NCBI RefSeq assembly: GCF_000143415.4
Contig: NW_003314273.1
Coordinates: forward strand, 822,222-886,221
Length of the DNA stretch: 64,000 nt
Reading direction: 5' to 3'
Source of the DNA: Selaginella moellendorffii
Lineage: Eukaryota; Streptophyta; Lycopodiopsida; Selaginellales; Selaginellaceae
Shown one piece after another: positions 11,253 to 22,500 of the stretch. The stretch's first letter is position 1. Each line of letters starts with the position of its first letter. The translations under genes were made by a program, and so were the position numbers. The notes under the pieces were generated by a model that saw only the letters and a list, made by a program, of their open reading frames with translations, was not told the origin of the DNA and made no database searches.

Positions 11253-11772
11253 GGTTAGAAAAAGCCATGCACGTATGGATTCGAAGAAATGCTTGTTGGT
11301 GAGAAAATAAGACTAGGTGAGATGTTTCTAGATATATATGTTGTCGTAATCTTCCAAATGTTATAACATTGGATTTAGTACCTTTGAAATTTGTGAGTGA
11401 CATTTGTTGGGCCGGACAGGACAATAGACACAGAAAAGGTGGCGGTGGCCAGGTGATCAGTGTTTCACGAGTTGTGTTTTTGTCTAGAGAATATTAAGAC
11501 CACGTGAAGCAATGCGCGGCGCCGCGCATTGTAAGAGTTAAAGGGGCAAAAAGATTTCAAAGTATCAAAGAATGTACCTTGGAAAAAGAATCAACCTTAA
11601 GATCCCGAAAATTCCTCTGACCTAGCGCAGAGTGCCCATGTTCGAATCTCGGCAAACCCAGGGGAAAGATTTTATTTGATCTTAGTATTGTTATCCGGAT
11701 TCAACGGTCAAGATACAAGGGCATTTCTCTTTTGCAAAATTTTGAAAGTATCGTCTTCGCCGAGGGAAGGCG
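11253..11772. other. Intergenic, with a weak tRNA-like A-box/B-box pair
   Basis: The 3' region of the repeat-protein gene is followed by the promoter of the next gene. At 11623-11664 the words TAGCGCAGAGTG and GTTCGAATC resemble pol III A and B boxes about 30 bp apart. No complete tRNA cloverleaf can be folded around them, so at most this is a tRNA-derived SINE head or tRNA relic. Confidence 0.3.
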
Positions 11773-13724
11773 ATGCCCGAGGCGTCCTCCTACTCCGCCC
11801 CCGCCTTGTCCGTGACAATGCGGGAGTTCTCGATCGCCATAGCCGCGCTCTTGCTGCTCGCGTTGACATTGATGCTGGGAAGGGTCAATGCGCTCGTCGT
11901 GCTCATCACCGCCGGGAAGGAGACGCTGCCATTCCCGGACGTGGAGGCGGCTTTCGGTAAGCGATCGACATTAGGGTTCTTGCTCTGCTTGGCGGTTTGG
12001 AGAAGTCTAGTTTTTTTGTCTACCTCCTTGGAATGAGTCAAGAGGCTTGTAAGTCGGTGGTTGAGCTCGCCTGTGAGAATCATTAAATTTCTTGGTTCTT
12101 TGTGTTCGAGCGGAGGTTTTTCTCGTGCCTTTCTTTTTGATTTCCCCAGATTGTTTGAGCTCGTCATTGTTGGATGAATTCCTTTCGTGCTTTTCTCTTT
12201 CTCTGTGTCGAGATGTTTTTTGTGTTTGCAAGGAACTTAATGGTTTTTGTCTGCGAGGATTCCACGCTTTTGGTCTTTTTGTTGGTGTGTTTGCTATCAT
12301 TGTTTGCGTTAAGTCGGTGATTGAGCTCGCCTTTGGTTCTTAGTTGGAGCGGAGATTTTTCTCGTGCATTTGTTTTTCTCCAGACTCATTGAGCTCGTCC
12401 CTGTTGGATGAATTCCTTTCGAGATTATGTTTTTGTGTTTGCAAGGAACTTAATGGTTTTTGTCTGCGAGGAATCCACGTTTTTGGTTTTTCATGGTGTG
12501 CTTGCTGGTGATTGAGCGGATCGTTAAAATTTTAGTTCTTTGTGAGGTTTTTCTCGTGCATTTTTTTTTCGCAGAGATTAATTCCATTCGTGCGTTTGCC
12601 TATCGAGGTTTTCTTTTTTGTGTGCAAGGAAATTATGTTTTTGTGTCCACGTTTTTTGCTTCGAGGTTTTTTTTCATTCATTGCTTAAATACGACGGACT
12701 TTGATCTCAGGTCCCGGAGTTCCGGAAGGTGGTCTTTCCGGAGTTTTGCAATTTGTTCACGATGGCTGCGATCCGATGAGCAGTCCTCCATTCTCAAACA
12801 ACACTTCGTTTCTTCCAATCGCTCTTGCTGCTCGAGGGAAGTGCTTGTTCGAAGACAAGGTGCTTCACGCGCAAAATGCCGGGTATGCCGCGGTCATCGT
12901 TTACAACACTGAAGATTTTCCTTCGCTGGTCACAAGTAAGCTTGCTCATGGGATTGCTCTCTTTTATTTCATTCCTTCTCCATTTCCTTTTATTTTTCCA
13001 GTGTCGGGAGATCCGCAGGGAATTCGCATTCCCGCTGTTTTCGTCTCCAAAGCCGCTGGAGAAACGCTACTAAGTTACTACAATCTCAATGGCACGACGT
13101 GCTACATTCTTCCCAGCATGGAAAGCTCCGCGCGATCGCTGCTGGCTGCGACGCTGGTGCTACTTTTGAGCGGCATGGTTACTTCGCTGCTCCTCTTTTT
13201 GATCCGGAGATACAGGCTTAGGACAATCGGCTCGCGAGTTCTCTTCCTACGTGAATCTCTCGGAATGAACCTCCGAGATTTGAAGCTCCTGCCGACTCTG
13301 ATCTACCGGGAAAACAGCGTCTCCAGTGAGACGTGTGCGATTTGCTTGGAAGATTATATCGCGGACGAGAAGCTGCGAGTTCTTCCTTGCCAACACGGTA
13401 AGATCGGATGGTTTTCTTTCATGCTTCTTAAGTTTTGCTCGTCTTCTTTCTCTTGCAGAGTTCCACGCAACTTGTGTGGATCACTGGCTCACGACGAGAC
13501 GATCGTTTTGCCCGATTTGCAAGCGCGATGCTCACTCGAGAGTGAATGATCCCCCAGCGACGGAGAACACTCCACTGCTCGAAGTTCACCGAAGTGACAG
13601 AGCAATTTTACCGGAGGTGGTAATTTCTTTGAGAGGCAGTAGCCAAGTTCACCACGTCGCCTCCGACACAGCGCTCCAGCTTTTGATGTCCGCCGATAGA
13701 CAAACACGAGTAGAAAATGTGTAG
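11773..13724 (+). CDS. RMR: PA-TM-RING protein (RMR-type receptor / RING-H2 E3 ubiquitin ligase)
   Basis: Four exons (11773-11956, 12711-12935, 13002-13397, 13459-13724) give 356 residues. Order of parts: an N-terminal hydrophobic signal or anchor (about 19-40), a lumenal protease-associated domain (about 45-165, with [19 protein letters not shown] and [12 protein letters not shown]), a transmembrane helix (about 183-204), and a cytosolic RING-H2 finger (248-289: CAIC, CQHEFHATC, CPIC). Plant RMR proteins of this layout sort storage proteins to vacuoles and can act as ubiquitin ligases. All eight RING zinc ligands are present. The first intron is 754 bp, long for this locus. A second ATG at 11818 in the same frame would also leave a signal sequence. 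Confidence 0.9.
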
Positions 13725-13760
13725 AAAACTTTTTACCTTTGCCTGCTAGGGTTTTTGGGG

Positions 13761-15327
13761 ATGGAGGAGGAGCGCTTCCGCTTGATCCGGAGTGTCGCGC
13801 ATTCTTGCGATGACGAGGACGGGCTGCGCGCGATCGTCGGTCGCGAGGCCAGCCCGATCTGCTTCGATTCGTTCGAGCCGCGGCAGCGAATGCCGATTGC
13901 GCAGGTAGAAATTTCCATTTGTTTGCCACTCGATCACGAGTTTAGCTGTGGAATCTCTCCCCAGGGGCTTTTGAAGACGCTGATTGTCAATCAGCTCGTG
14001 GATGCCGGCTGCTCCGTGAAGATTTGGATTGGCGATTGGGTCGCGGAGCAGCGCTACTGTGTGAAGAACGAGAAGACCAAACTTAGAGCCGCGGGAGAGT
14101 ATATGATCGAGGTGTGGAGAGCTGCCGGCATGAAAGTCGATCAGGTGGAGTTTATCTGGGCCTCGGACGTGATCAATGGCCCCAGGACTGCCGAGTACTG
14201 GCCTCTCGTCTTGGATGTTGCTCGGCGCTGTGATCTTCCTCGAGTTCTAAGGTCTGGATTTCTATAGTCATTTTCAGCGTTCTGAAGTATTGTATTGTTT
14301 TTGTTTGCTAGTTGCTTGGGACTATCTGAAAACTGGGAGGAGGAAACGATTCCTTCTTCGGAGCTACTGTACCCATGCATGCAGTGCGCAAGCATGTTTT
14401 TAACCAAGGTAGCTTTTAACTCGATTGTGTATACTCGTTCGAGTTTGGAACTCCTTATTTCTTTAGGCTCACATTTGCTTGCTGGGAGCTGATAAACACA
14501 ATGTAATCAACATGATTGGGAACTATTGCAATGATTTTGATAAAGAACGCAGGCCAGTGTTTCTCTCCAATTGTAAGTATCTTGTTTTTATTGTTTTTCC
14601 GTTTTCTGCCACTTACAAAGAATTTAGCTATGTTGCCAAGCCTGGAGCGTTTGCAGAGTCTTGAAGCACAAAAGGAGATGTCAAGGAGCAGCCCAGATTC
14701 ATGCTTGTTTATGGACGATGAGGAGGTCAGTCGGTATTCAGAGGCATAAAGTCTAGATAATAAACTCCACGTTTCTGCTTATTTCAGAAGGACGTGAAGA
14801 AGAAAATCAACGGAGCCTTCTGTGCCGAAAAGGTTTTAGAGAAAAATCCCTGCATGGATCTGGCGAAGCTCATCGTCTTCCCGTGGTGCCGAGAGCTAAC
14901 AATCAAGCCTCGCTCGGATGAGGGAACTAAGTACGCAAAAAGTGTTCTCTTTTATTTTTTTTCCTGACACAAAGGTGGTTGATGCGTCGCTCACTCGCTT
15001 GGTAACTTGTCTCGCAGGACATTCACGTCTGTGGAGGACTTGAGTAGCGATTATTCCGCGGGATCTGTTCATCCAGGCGACTTGAAGAATGCACTTACGG
15101 AATCAGTGAATAAAATACTGCAGGTTCGTGACATTTTTGAATGCATATGCTGTCACTTGGTAGCTCAGATGCTTTTATGCGTCACAGCCGATTCGAGATC
15201 ATTTGAAGGCAAACTCCAAGGCGAAGGAGCTCCTCTTGAAAATGAAGGTATGCCTGTCGGTTTTGTTTGACTCGCCGTTGGTTTAACATATCTCTATGTC
15301 TGCCTGCAGAAGCTAAAACTGACGTAA
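13761..15327 (+). CDS. Tyrosyl-tRNA synthetase-like protein with altered HIGH and KMSKS motifs
   Basis: Nine exons (13761-13904, 13965-14251, 14312-14408, 14467-14572, 14628-14725, 14788-14930, 15018-15123, 15188-15247, 15310-15327) join in frame to 352 residues that follow plant cytosolic TyrRS from start to C-terminus (PICFDSFEP, VKIWIGDW, YPCMQCA, FMDDEE, HPGDLK, VNKILQ). The class I HIGH-equivalent, normally MHIAQ in this family, is MPIAQ at 44-48, so the histidine is lost. The KMSKS loop is EMSRS at 228-232, so the first lysine is Glu. Residues around the active site (WVAEQRYC, SCLGLSENW) also diverge. Splice sites and frame are intact, so this is not an obvious pseudogene. It may be a non-catalytic paralogue. 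A normal TyrRS should exist elsewhere in the genome. Confidence 0.85.
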
Positions 15328-15368
15328 TTTACAGCATCTTATGTTTGTTTTTGGAGGCAGCAAAAGCG

Positions 15369-15867
15369 ATGGATGCTTGGCTCCTCTTTGATATCAGAAA
15401 GAAAAGAAAAAAAGGAACCAAGTTCTCTGGTAAGAACTTTTACCGTTTCTTGCCTCAGATCTTCCGACCGGCCCCAATGGTTGTCTGACTTTCAAAGCAA
15501 GAAGAGCTGGTTAAGGATATATCATGGCAATCATGGGCGATTAATGAGAGGAACGATGCTTTCAACTTTCCGCTGGTTTTGGACTGCTTGTTTCAGTGTT
15601 TGAGATCGCGGCTTTGCAAGGTCTGTTCAAGCATGACTCAACGATTGCTTTATTTCTATCTACTATAGAACTTCCACTTCTACAGCTGGTAAGCTTGCTT
15701 CCACTACCGCATTTCTCTGAGCATTTATTCGTTGCAGGCTTAAGCTCTGGGTCGCTCTTTGTGACTACGAAACCATTAAAACCATCGGAGAGAACGAAAA
15801 GTATATAGCTGCCGTACAGGAAATTGGAGTATTTCATAGACATGTGTCCCTGGAAGCACAAAAGTAG
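15369..15867 (+). CDS. Hypothetical four-exon small protein, doubtful
   Basis: Possible exons 15369-15429, 15502-15620, 15669-15688 and 15738-15867 have GT-AG introns and compatible phases, giving 109 residues (starting MDAWLLFDIRKK, with SWQSWAINERNDAF and LKLWVALCDYETIK). I recognise no family. It lies between the TyrRS-like gene and a broken duplicate of that gene's end, and its start region (GCGATGGAT) recurs near 16381. It could be a gene, a fragment of another gene carried in by the duplication, or chance. Confidence 0.28.
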
Positions 15868-15917
15868 CACGTAAGAGAAGGACGTTTCGTTGTGAAGTTC
15901 TCTCTTTTTTAACTTGA

Positions 15918-16400
15918 CAGAGGTGGTTAATGCGTCGCTCATTCGCTTGGTACCTTGTCTTGCAGGACACTCGATTATTCCGCGGGATCTGTTCATCCAG
16001 GCGACTTGAAGAAACCACTTACGGAATCGACGAATTGAAAAAACAAAGTTTATATATATACACCCCAGGTTCGTGAACGCTTTGAATGCATATGCAGTCT
16101 CACTTGGTAGCTCAGATGCTTTTATGTATGTGGCGTCACAGCCGGTGCGAACGCGATGCGAGATCATTTAAAAGCAAACTCCAAGGCCTCATGAAAACGA
16201 AGGTATGCCTGTCGCTTTTGTTTGAATCGGTGTCGCTTATCTTGTTTTTAACTTTATAAACCCGTGATTTTGTGTTTTTGTGTCTTGGCAGAAACTAAAA
16301 CTGGCGTGAATCGTGATTCACACCGACTCAAAAACTCATGGCAAGTGCGTGTGTGGTTTTTACTTTTGGAGGCAGGGAAAGCGATGGATATCTGGTTTCG
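15918..16400 (+). pseudogene. Broken tandem copy of the TyrRS-like 3' exons
   Basis: This stretch repeats about 14967-15385 (last three exons, their introns and the sequence after the stop). Shared words include GATTATTCCGCGGGATCTGT, CATCCAGGCGACTTGAAGAA and GGTAGCTCAGATGCTTTTAT. It lacks about 24 bp of exon 7, carries a TATATATATA insertion before the next intron, and has frame-shifting changes in the exon 8 equivalent. No upstream exons accompany it. It is a dead partial duplication. Confidence 0.8.
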
Positions 16401-17007
16401 CTTAGGTGAGAGCTCTCTCATTAAGCGAGAAAGAGGTGTTCTTATGCGTTTCCTCGTCTCGCAGGGGTCTCTCTCAGCCGGCATTCAGCGAAAAGAAAAA
16501 AACGAGAAATAAAAAACGATGATAGATTCACTCGTTTTGCCCCTCGAGTTTGATCATCAATGTTTCGTGTCAGGGAGGTGTCTGGATGGGGCGCTCTATA
16601 ATTTCATGTCACTGCTGGTGGTAAGTTTCACGTACTCACGAAAAAAAATGGTTTCTTTTTGTTTTCGATATAATGGTTGTGAGTGACAGGAGATTTGCTC
16701 AAAGAGAAGGTTGGTTTTTTTTTATGGCGAGAGATCGTTGACCACACCACCAACCGTTCTTTGATGGATTACGTGAGTAATGCGATGCGCGAGCTACGTG
16801 AGTGATTGGAAACAATCACACAAGAGATGCACGACTGTGACACTTAGAGCACCGAGCAAGGAATGGAGCTAGCTGGCTGAGCTGTGCGGGAATATTCTAT
16901 TGCCCAATAAACCCTAATAAAATATACCTTGGGTGTTTTTGGGGGTTCTAGGGTTTCGGGGAGCAAGCTAAGTTTTCTTCCCGGCATTTGCGATAACTCC
17001 ATCGGAA
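16401..17007. other. Intergenic upstream of the patellin gene
   Basis: No gene is seen. Near the patellin start, AAACCCTAATAAAAT (16911-16925) and GTTCTAGGGTTTCGG (16945-16959) contain telo-box-like AAACCCTA motifs, common in promoters of highly expressed plant genes. Confidence 0.4.
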
Positions 17008-19192
17008 ATGGCGACGCCGGCGGCAGCAGATGCTACTGCCACGCCTCCTCCTCCTCTCCCCGACGAGGCGCAGCAAAAGATCGAGGAGCCAGGGAAAGAA
17101 GAGGCGGCCAAGATCGAGGAATCTCCAGCTCCATCTCCAGCTCCAGCTCCAGCAGCGCCAGCGCCAGCGTCGGAATCCGGGAATGGCGAAGCTGCAGCGG
17201 AGGCAGCGAAAGAGGGGGAAGCGCCAGAAGAAGCGGCGGTGCCGGGGCCAGTGGATGATAGTCTTCCGTCTTTCAAGGAGGAGAGCTACTTCGAGAAAGA
17301 TCTAAAGGAGTCGGAGAAGAAGGCGCTGCATGAATTGTCGGACAAGGTAGAGGCGGCGATCAAGGCCAAGGAGTTTGTGTTGCCGCCCAAGGTGGAGGTC
17401 GTCAAGGAGACAACGGAGATTGCTAAGGTGGATGAGGCTGTGATTGTGGCCACCACGATCGAGAAGGATGTCAAGGAGGGCGATTTGGAGGTGAAGATTC
17501 AGGAGGCTGCAGTGGCTGTGATCGCCCCCGAGGAGGCAGCACCAGAACTGCCACTGTCGGAAGCTCCCAAGGAGGAAGAAGCCACGACCACTCCAGCGGC
17601 ATCGTCCGAGGCTGCTGCTGCTCCAGAGCCCACCAGCGAAGAGGTAAAAGCTCCAGAAGCAATTCCAAAGGTGGAAGAAACTCCAAAGCTGGAAGAAACT
17701 CCCAAGGTGGAAGAAGCTCCCAAGGCGGAAGAAACTCCAGTAGTGAAAGAGGAGGTGGAAGGAGGAGCTCCAGAAGCAAAAGCGGAAGAGCCCAAGATTG
17801 AAGAAGCTCCTCCGGCAGCTCCAATTGATGAGGCTCCCAAAGATGGCGTGATAGTGGCTCCTCCGCTAGTGACGGAGACGACGCAGGTGGAAGAGGACAC
17901 TGCTCCTCCGGAGGACTTGGAATTGTGGGGAGTTCCGTTGCTGCCAAGCAAGGGTGATCCGAGAACTCAGGTGATTTTCCTCAAGTTTCTCCGGGCCAGG
18001 GACTTTAAGGTGAAGGACGCGTTTGCAATGCTCAAGAACTGTGTGCTGTGGAGGAAGAGGTATGGAGCTGACAAGATTCTGGAGGAGGACTTGGGGACCG
18101 AGTTTGAGGCGTCGGCTTTCAACCACGGCGTGGACAAGGAGGGGCATCCCGTGCAGTACAATGACTTTGGAGCGTTCCAGGATAAGGATTTCTATCAGAA
18201 AGTTTTTGGCGACGCTGCCAAGACAGAGAAGGCATTGCGGTGGAGGGTGCAGCTATTGGAGAAGCAAATCCAGAGCTTGAATTTCAATCCAGGGGGTGTC
18301 ACCTCAATGCTACAGGTGGTCGACATGAAGAACGCTCCTTTACTGGGGAAGAAAGGTGTCCGGCTTTTTATGAGCCAGGCTCTTAAACTTCTAACGGACA
18401 ACTATCCGGAGCTTGTCGTGAAAATCGTAAGTGTTCGATCGATTCGACTTTTTGGTTTCTAATTGTTTTGCTGTGGCCCAGGTTCTTTTGAATACTCCCT
18501 GGTATTTCAGTACCATCTATGCATTTATCAGTCCCTTCTTCACGCAACGTACCAAGAGCAAGTTCACGTTCGGGGGGAGCTCTTTGTTCAAGTAATAGTG
18601 TTTGTTTTCTTTGCTGTTCTTTACTCTACTCACCCACGCGCCGAAATCTTTTGGCTTTTTTCTTGTCCCTTGATCAGATTTATCTCTCCCGACAACATTC
18701 CTGTGCAATACGGCGGTCTGAGCAGAGCTAATGATACTGAATTTGGAGGAGATGCCAGTGCTTCGGTGACAGAGCTGGTACTAAAAGCTGGCGAGAAGAA
18801 GACTGCCAGTATTGAAGTGTCAGGGGTAAGAACTTGTCTGTGCTCTTGCGTGCTGATCAAAATCACGAGGATGTTATAGGTACTAATCTTCTTTTTGCTA
18901 CTCTTTCTTCTTTTTATTTTCCCCTCAGGCTGGAGATACAGTGGTTTGGGAATTTGCACTAGTAGGCTCGGACGTGACATACGGTGCCGAGTTTGTCCCC
19001 AGCAAGGAGGGAGGGTACACCACGATAGTTGTGAAACCGAAAAAGATAACATCGCTCGAGGAGCCTATCCGCAACACTTTCAAGTCGCCAGAGCCTGGTA
19101 ATCTCGTGCTTTCAGTCGATAACACTTTGTCCAGGAAGAAGAAGACCGCGCTCTACAGATACATCATAAAGCCGCCTCCAGCAGCGGTGTGA
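17008..19192 (+). CDS. PATL: Patellin (SEC14/CRAL-TRIO plus GOLD domain phosphoinositide-binding protein)
   Basis: Four exons (17008-18426, 18482-18591, 18678-18825, 18929-19192) give 646 residues. Residues 1 to about 295 are acidic and Pro/Ala/Glu/Lys-rich, with VEETPKLEETPKVEEAPK-type repeats. A short CRAL-TRIO N-terminal helix bundle (about 300-360, LLPSKGDPRTQVIFLKFLRA) precedes the SEC14 lipid-binding domain (about 365-530, with FNHGVDKEGHPVQYNDFG and NTPWYFSTIYAFISPFF). The C-terminal GOLD domain (about 530-640) ends near LYRYIIKPPPAAV. Patellins bind phosphoinositides and work in membrane trafficking and cell-plate formation. The domain order is standard, the acidic tail is typical but somewhat long, and all splice sites are GT-AG. 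Confidence 0.95.
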
Positions 19193-20315
19193 AGAGAAGA
19201 GAAAAGAAGAAAAGGAGGTCAGTAGCTCACAACGATTCTGCACAGCTCTGCTTTTTCTAATTTGCCACCACATGCCACTGCTGTTCGTGGAGATTTGCTA
19301 GCTTTGTTTTTTCTTTCTCTATTTCGCCTCTGCGCTGAATCCATTTTTGGAGCCTTTATTGCTTCTACAGCTTAGAGTGTTTTGTGTATAGTTTTTCTTC
19401 TTCCGCGTTTTCTCTCCTCGTGTTTTTCTTGCCGGCATTCTTTTGGATCTCACTGCTGCTTTGTTTTGCTCTAGCTATCAAAATAATGTTCTCGTTTTCT
19501 CCTCTCGCGTTGCAAGTGTTTGTACGAGTTTATCGCTGGGCTGTACACTCGTGCAGTGTCAATAATGCAAGTCTGCAAGTGGCATCCTTGGTTTAGTTTG
19601 TTTGGTCGCATTTTCTTCTTGGGTTTGTCATGCCAGCAAGCATCCGTGGGACCGAGTTGGGTGAGAGATGAGCTGAGCACAGCGAGCCCAGCGAGCCCAG
19701 CACACGAACAGTGCAGCCAACTACAGGTTCATTTTCTCTCGTTTGCTTCTCTCATTCTAACTATTCATGATTTTCAGAAAGAAGATGGAAAATTCTTTGA
19801 CTTTAGAGCTTCCGGATCGAAAGATTAAAGAAAAAGTTTGTCGATGCCAGCTGAAAGGTTCGAGTTTTGTTTTCTTTTTGGATTTTTATTGCGTTTTGCA
19901 GTGTGTCGTGTCCGCGAGAAAATGTATCGCAGGCCCACGCAAAAAGAAAAAAAAGACGAAGCTTGATCCGCGTTTGATCGCGAGGATCGAGAAAGATGTA
20001 TAGCGTGGCGAAATCTCAAGGTTTTGGAATTGATTATTCTCGCTATAACGTTTTAAAGAATCCATCGACTATGATTGAGCGCTTGCCATTGTTTTTTCTC
20101 GCTGGCCGAGGAATATTTTTAGCAAAGATTCGAAAGCCCGCGAAAGAGGCTCCAATCGCGAAGCCAACGAACGAGATTTCTTGGGCATTGAATGGACGGG
20201 CAATCCGAGAGGCGTTGGATATATTTTTATCCACCACTCACGCCTCGCTCTTTAGGGTTAGGGTATTTTGAGGGTTTTGGAGGGATGAGTTGCTGAGCGC
20301 ATTCCCTGGGGAGCA
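19193..20315. other. Patellin 3' region and intergenic sequence
   Basis: The first few hundred bases are T-rich, as in a plant 3' UTR. No convincing gene follows. A frame at 19767-20003 ends in a basic stretch (PRKKKKKTKLDPRLIARI), but nothing upstream or downstream supports it. TTTAGGGTTAGGGTATTTTGAGGGTTTT (20251-20279) is a telo-box cluster just before the LPAT gene and probably part of its promoter. Confidence 0.4.
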
Positions 20316-22050
20316 ATGGCGCTGCTATCGGCGCTCAGCGTGCTGCCGCTGGGATTGATGTTCTTCTGCTCTGGATTTGTTGTCAACTTGCTCCAGGTAA
20401 GAATCGAGCCGCAAGAATTTGTGAATTTTTGTCTCTCTCGATCTCTCTCAATCTCGGGGATTTCGTTGTAGGTTTGCTCGCTCGTTTTGCTCCCATTCTC
20501 GAGAGGATTGTTCCGGGCGGTGAATATGTCGCTGTTTGAGCTCGCATCGTCGCAGCTGGTCTGGATGGTGGAGTGGTGGGCGGGTGTGGAGGTGCATTAA
20601 ATTCGCTTCTCCCTCTTTGTCTTTTTGCTGCTCTAAGCGTTCTTACAGGTGCGCATTTACGCTGACGAGGAAACTCGCAAGCATTTTGGTAAGAGCTTTT
20701 ATCAAGCTGCGATGAAAAGTTGTATTTAGAGCTCGATGTGGGTTCTCGTTACCAGGGAAGGAGCATGCGCTGATCATCTCGAACCATCGCAGCGACATTG
20801 ACTGGCTTGTTGGCTGGATTTTCGCATCTGTACGGCCACTTTTGTGGAACTTGGGTATGATTCTTCGGTGGTTTTATTCTTCTGATCAGGGCTTTCCACT
20901 TCTGGTAGCGTGTCGGATGCCTGGATGGTACGCGGGCAATAATGAAAAAATCCTCCAAGTTTCTACCGGTTTGTGACATCACCAATCAATTCTTAGCTTT
21001 GTTTTTTTCTATTGTTTTGCTTCCATCCAGGTCATTGGTTGGGGAATGTGGTTCACCGAGTACATATTTCTGGAGAGGAAATGGGAGAAGGACGAAAACA
21101 CGCTAAAGGTACCAGGCTCAAATTTTGTGCTGTGGAAATTAGAACTGCTTGTTACAGATCGGCTTCCAGCGGTGGAAGAACTTTCCACGGGTTTTATGGG
21201 TGGCTCTCTTCGTCGAAGGGACGCGGTTTACTGAGGCGAAACTTAAGGCCGCCCAAGAATATGCAGCCTCTGCTGGACTGCCTGTCCCACGGAATGTGCT
21301 TGTTCCTCGAACCAAAGTACGTTTGCTATCCTTTGCATTCCGGTTTATCAATAATGAGAATTCTTGCAGGGATTTGTTTGCGCCGTGGATAATTTGCGCT
21401 CTTTCATTCCTGCAGTCTACGACGTGACCTTCGCTCTCTCGAAATACAAGCCTGCTCCTACCATGACGAGAATACTAAATCGTCAGTCTTCCGTGGTATG
21501 TTTCCTCGACCTGCCGTTTTCTTTTTCTTTTTTTCTTTTCAGTGTTTCACTTCTGTTTCTCAGGTCCATATGCATGTGAGAAGAGTACCAATGAACGAGC
21601 TGCCCACTGAAGAAGAGGAGCTCACCGAGTGGTGTCGAGAAGTATTTGTCAGAAAGGTATGTCGTTGTGATCGCGGAAAGGTGACTAAGCCCGATGGTTT
21701 GCAGGATGATCTGCTGGACAAGCACAAAGCAGAGAACACATTTGGCGAGGAGCTGTATGTCCCTCTGACGCGATCCTATAAACCTCTGATGGTAACGCAA
21801 ACCTTTTCAAGTTTCCAGTTTTTTGCTTGACATCTTCATCCCCTTCCAGATCGTGATCATGTGGGCGTCGCTACTCACCATCGCTGTGGTGAGTTTGCTG
21901 GCACGCCTGCTAAAATCAGCGTCTGGAATCGCGTGGTTCAGTGGCGTCCTGGTGAGCGTCACGGCTTTGATGCAAGTCGCCATTCTCGCTACTCAATCCG
22001 AGCGCTCGACACCGGCAAAGAGAGTGAACAAAGGAACCCATCGCAACTAG
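20316..22050 (+). CDS. LPAT2: 1-acyl-sn-glycerol-3-phosphate acyltransferase (ER-type LPAT)
   Basis: Eleven exons (20316-20396, 20472-20591, 20649-20688, 20756-20829, 20909-20968, 21031-21108, 21158-21316, 21370-21495, 21564-21656, 21705-21791, 21850-22050) give 372 residues. The enzyme adds an acyl chain to lysophosphatidate to make phosphatidate in the ER. The catalytic NHX4D motif is NHRSDID (90-96), and the EGTR substrate motif is [15 protein letters not shown] (EGTR at 171-174). An N-terminal hydrophobic helix ([17 protein letters not shown]) and C-terminal hydrophobic helices anchor it. The tail keeps [10 protein letters not shown], as in Arabidopsis LPAT2. Everything needed for activity is present. 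The last exon is duplicated as a scrap at about 49060-49190. Confidence 0.95.
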
Positions 22051-22099
22051 TCCAAATCAAGAGAGTACCAAAGTTTCCATCGCTATTGTGAGGTCATCG

Positions 22100-22500
22100 C
22101 TGTATAACTTTTTTTTCCTCCCGACGAAGAGATTTCCATAGTTTTCTTAAGAGCCGTGAAGATTTTTTAAAAGCCCGCAAAGGGGCGCTTAAATTCCTCC
22201 CTTGGGCTAGATCTAGATAGAGAGAGAAGCGATGGTGGCTACGAGCCAGGGCGATTCTATGGCGACGCATTGCCGCGGCCTCACATATGCTATAAGCGCT
22301 CTGCGCGGTCCATGGGCGGTCTGTGCACATGTACACAAGATCAGCAAACACGAGCACTCAGAAAGCGGAACGATGTGCTTTACGGCAAGGCTGATCATCC
22401 GAGCTCTAGCACTCCAAATCCTTTTTCTAGCAGTCCAAAAGAATAAAGCTCGTTGCCAGTCCCGGATTAACTCCTCCTGCAATGTGCAATATTTTACATA
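22100..22500 (+). pseudogene. Decayed copy of conserved gene X and its leader
   Basis: The leader words GGCGCTTAAATTCCTCCC and GGGCTAGATCTAGATAGAGA, the start GCGATGGTGGC, and later GCCGCGGCCTCACAT, GTCCATGGGCGG, CCGAGCTCTAGC and TAGCAGTCCAAA all recur in the same order in the intact gene at 49319-49897. Here large pieces are missing (about 270 bp remain of 579) and the frame breaks soon after the start. It follows the LPAT gene exactly as the intact copy follows an LPAT scrap. Confidence 0.82.

Noticed and set aside
10093-11424. 443-codon open frame on the minus strand across the SP/VY repeat
   Set aside because: It is the shadow of the coding repeat; the plus frame has a signal peptide, an Ole e 1 domain and matching splice sites.
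19767-20271. Two small plus frames between patellin and LPAT
   Set aside because: No family resemblance, no splice support, biased composition.
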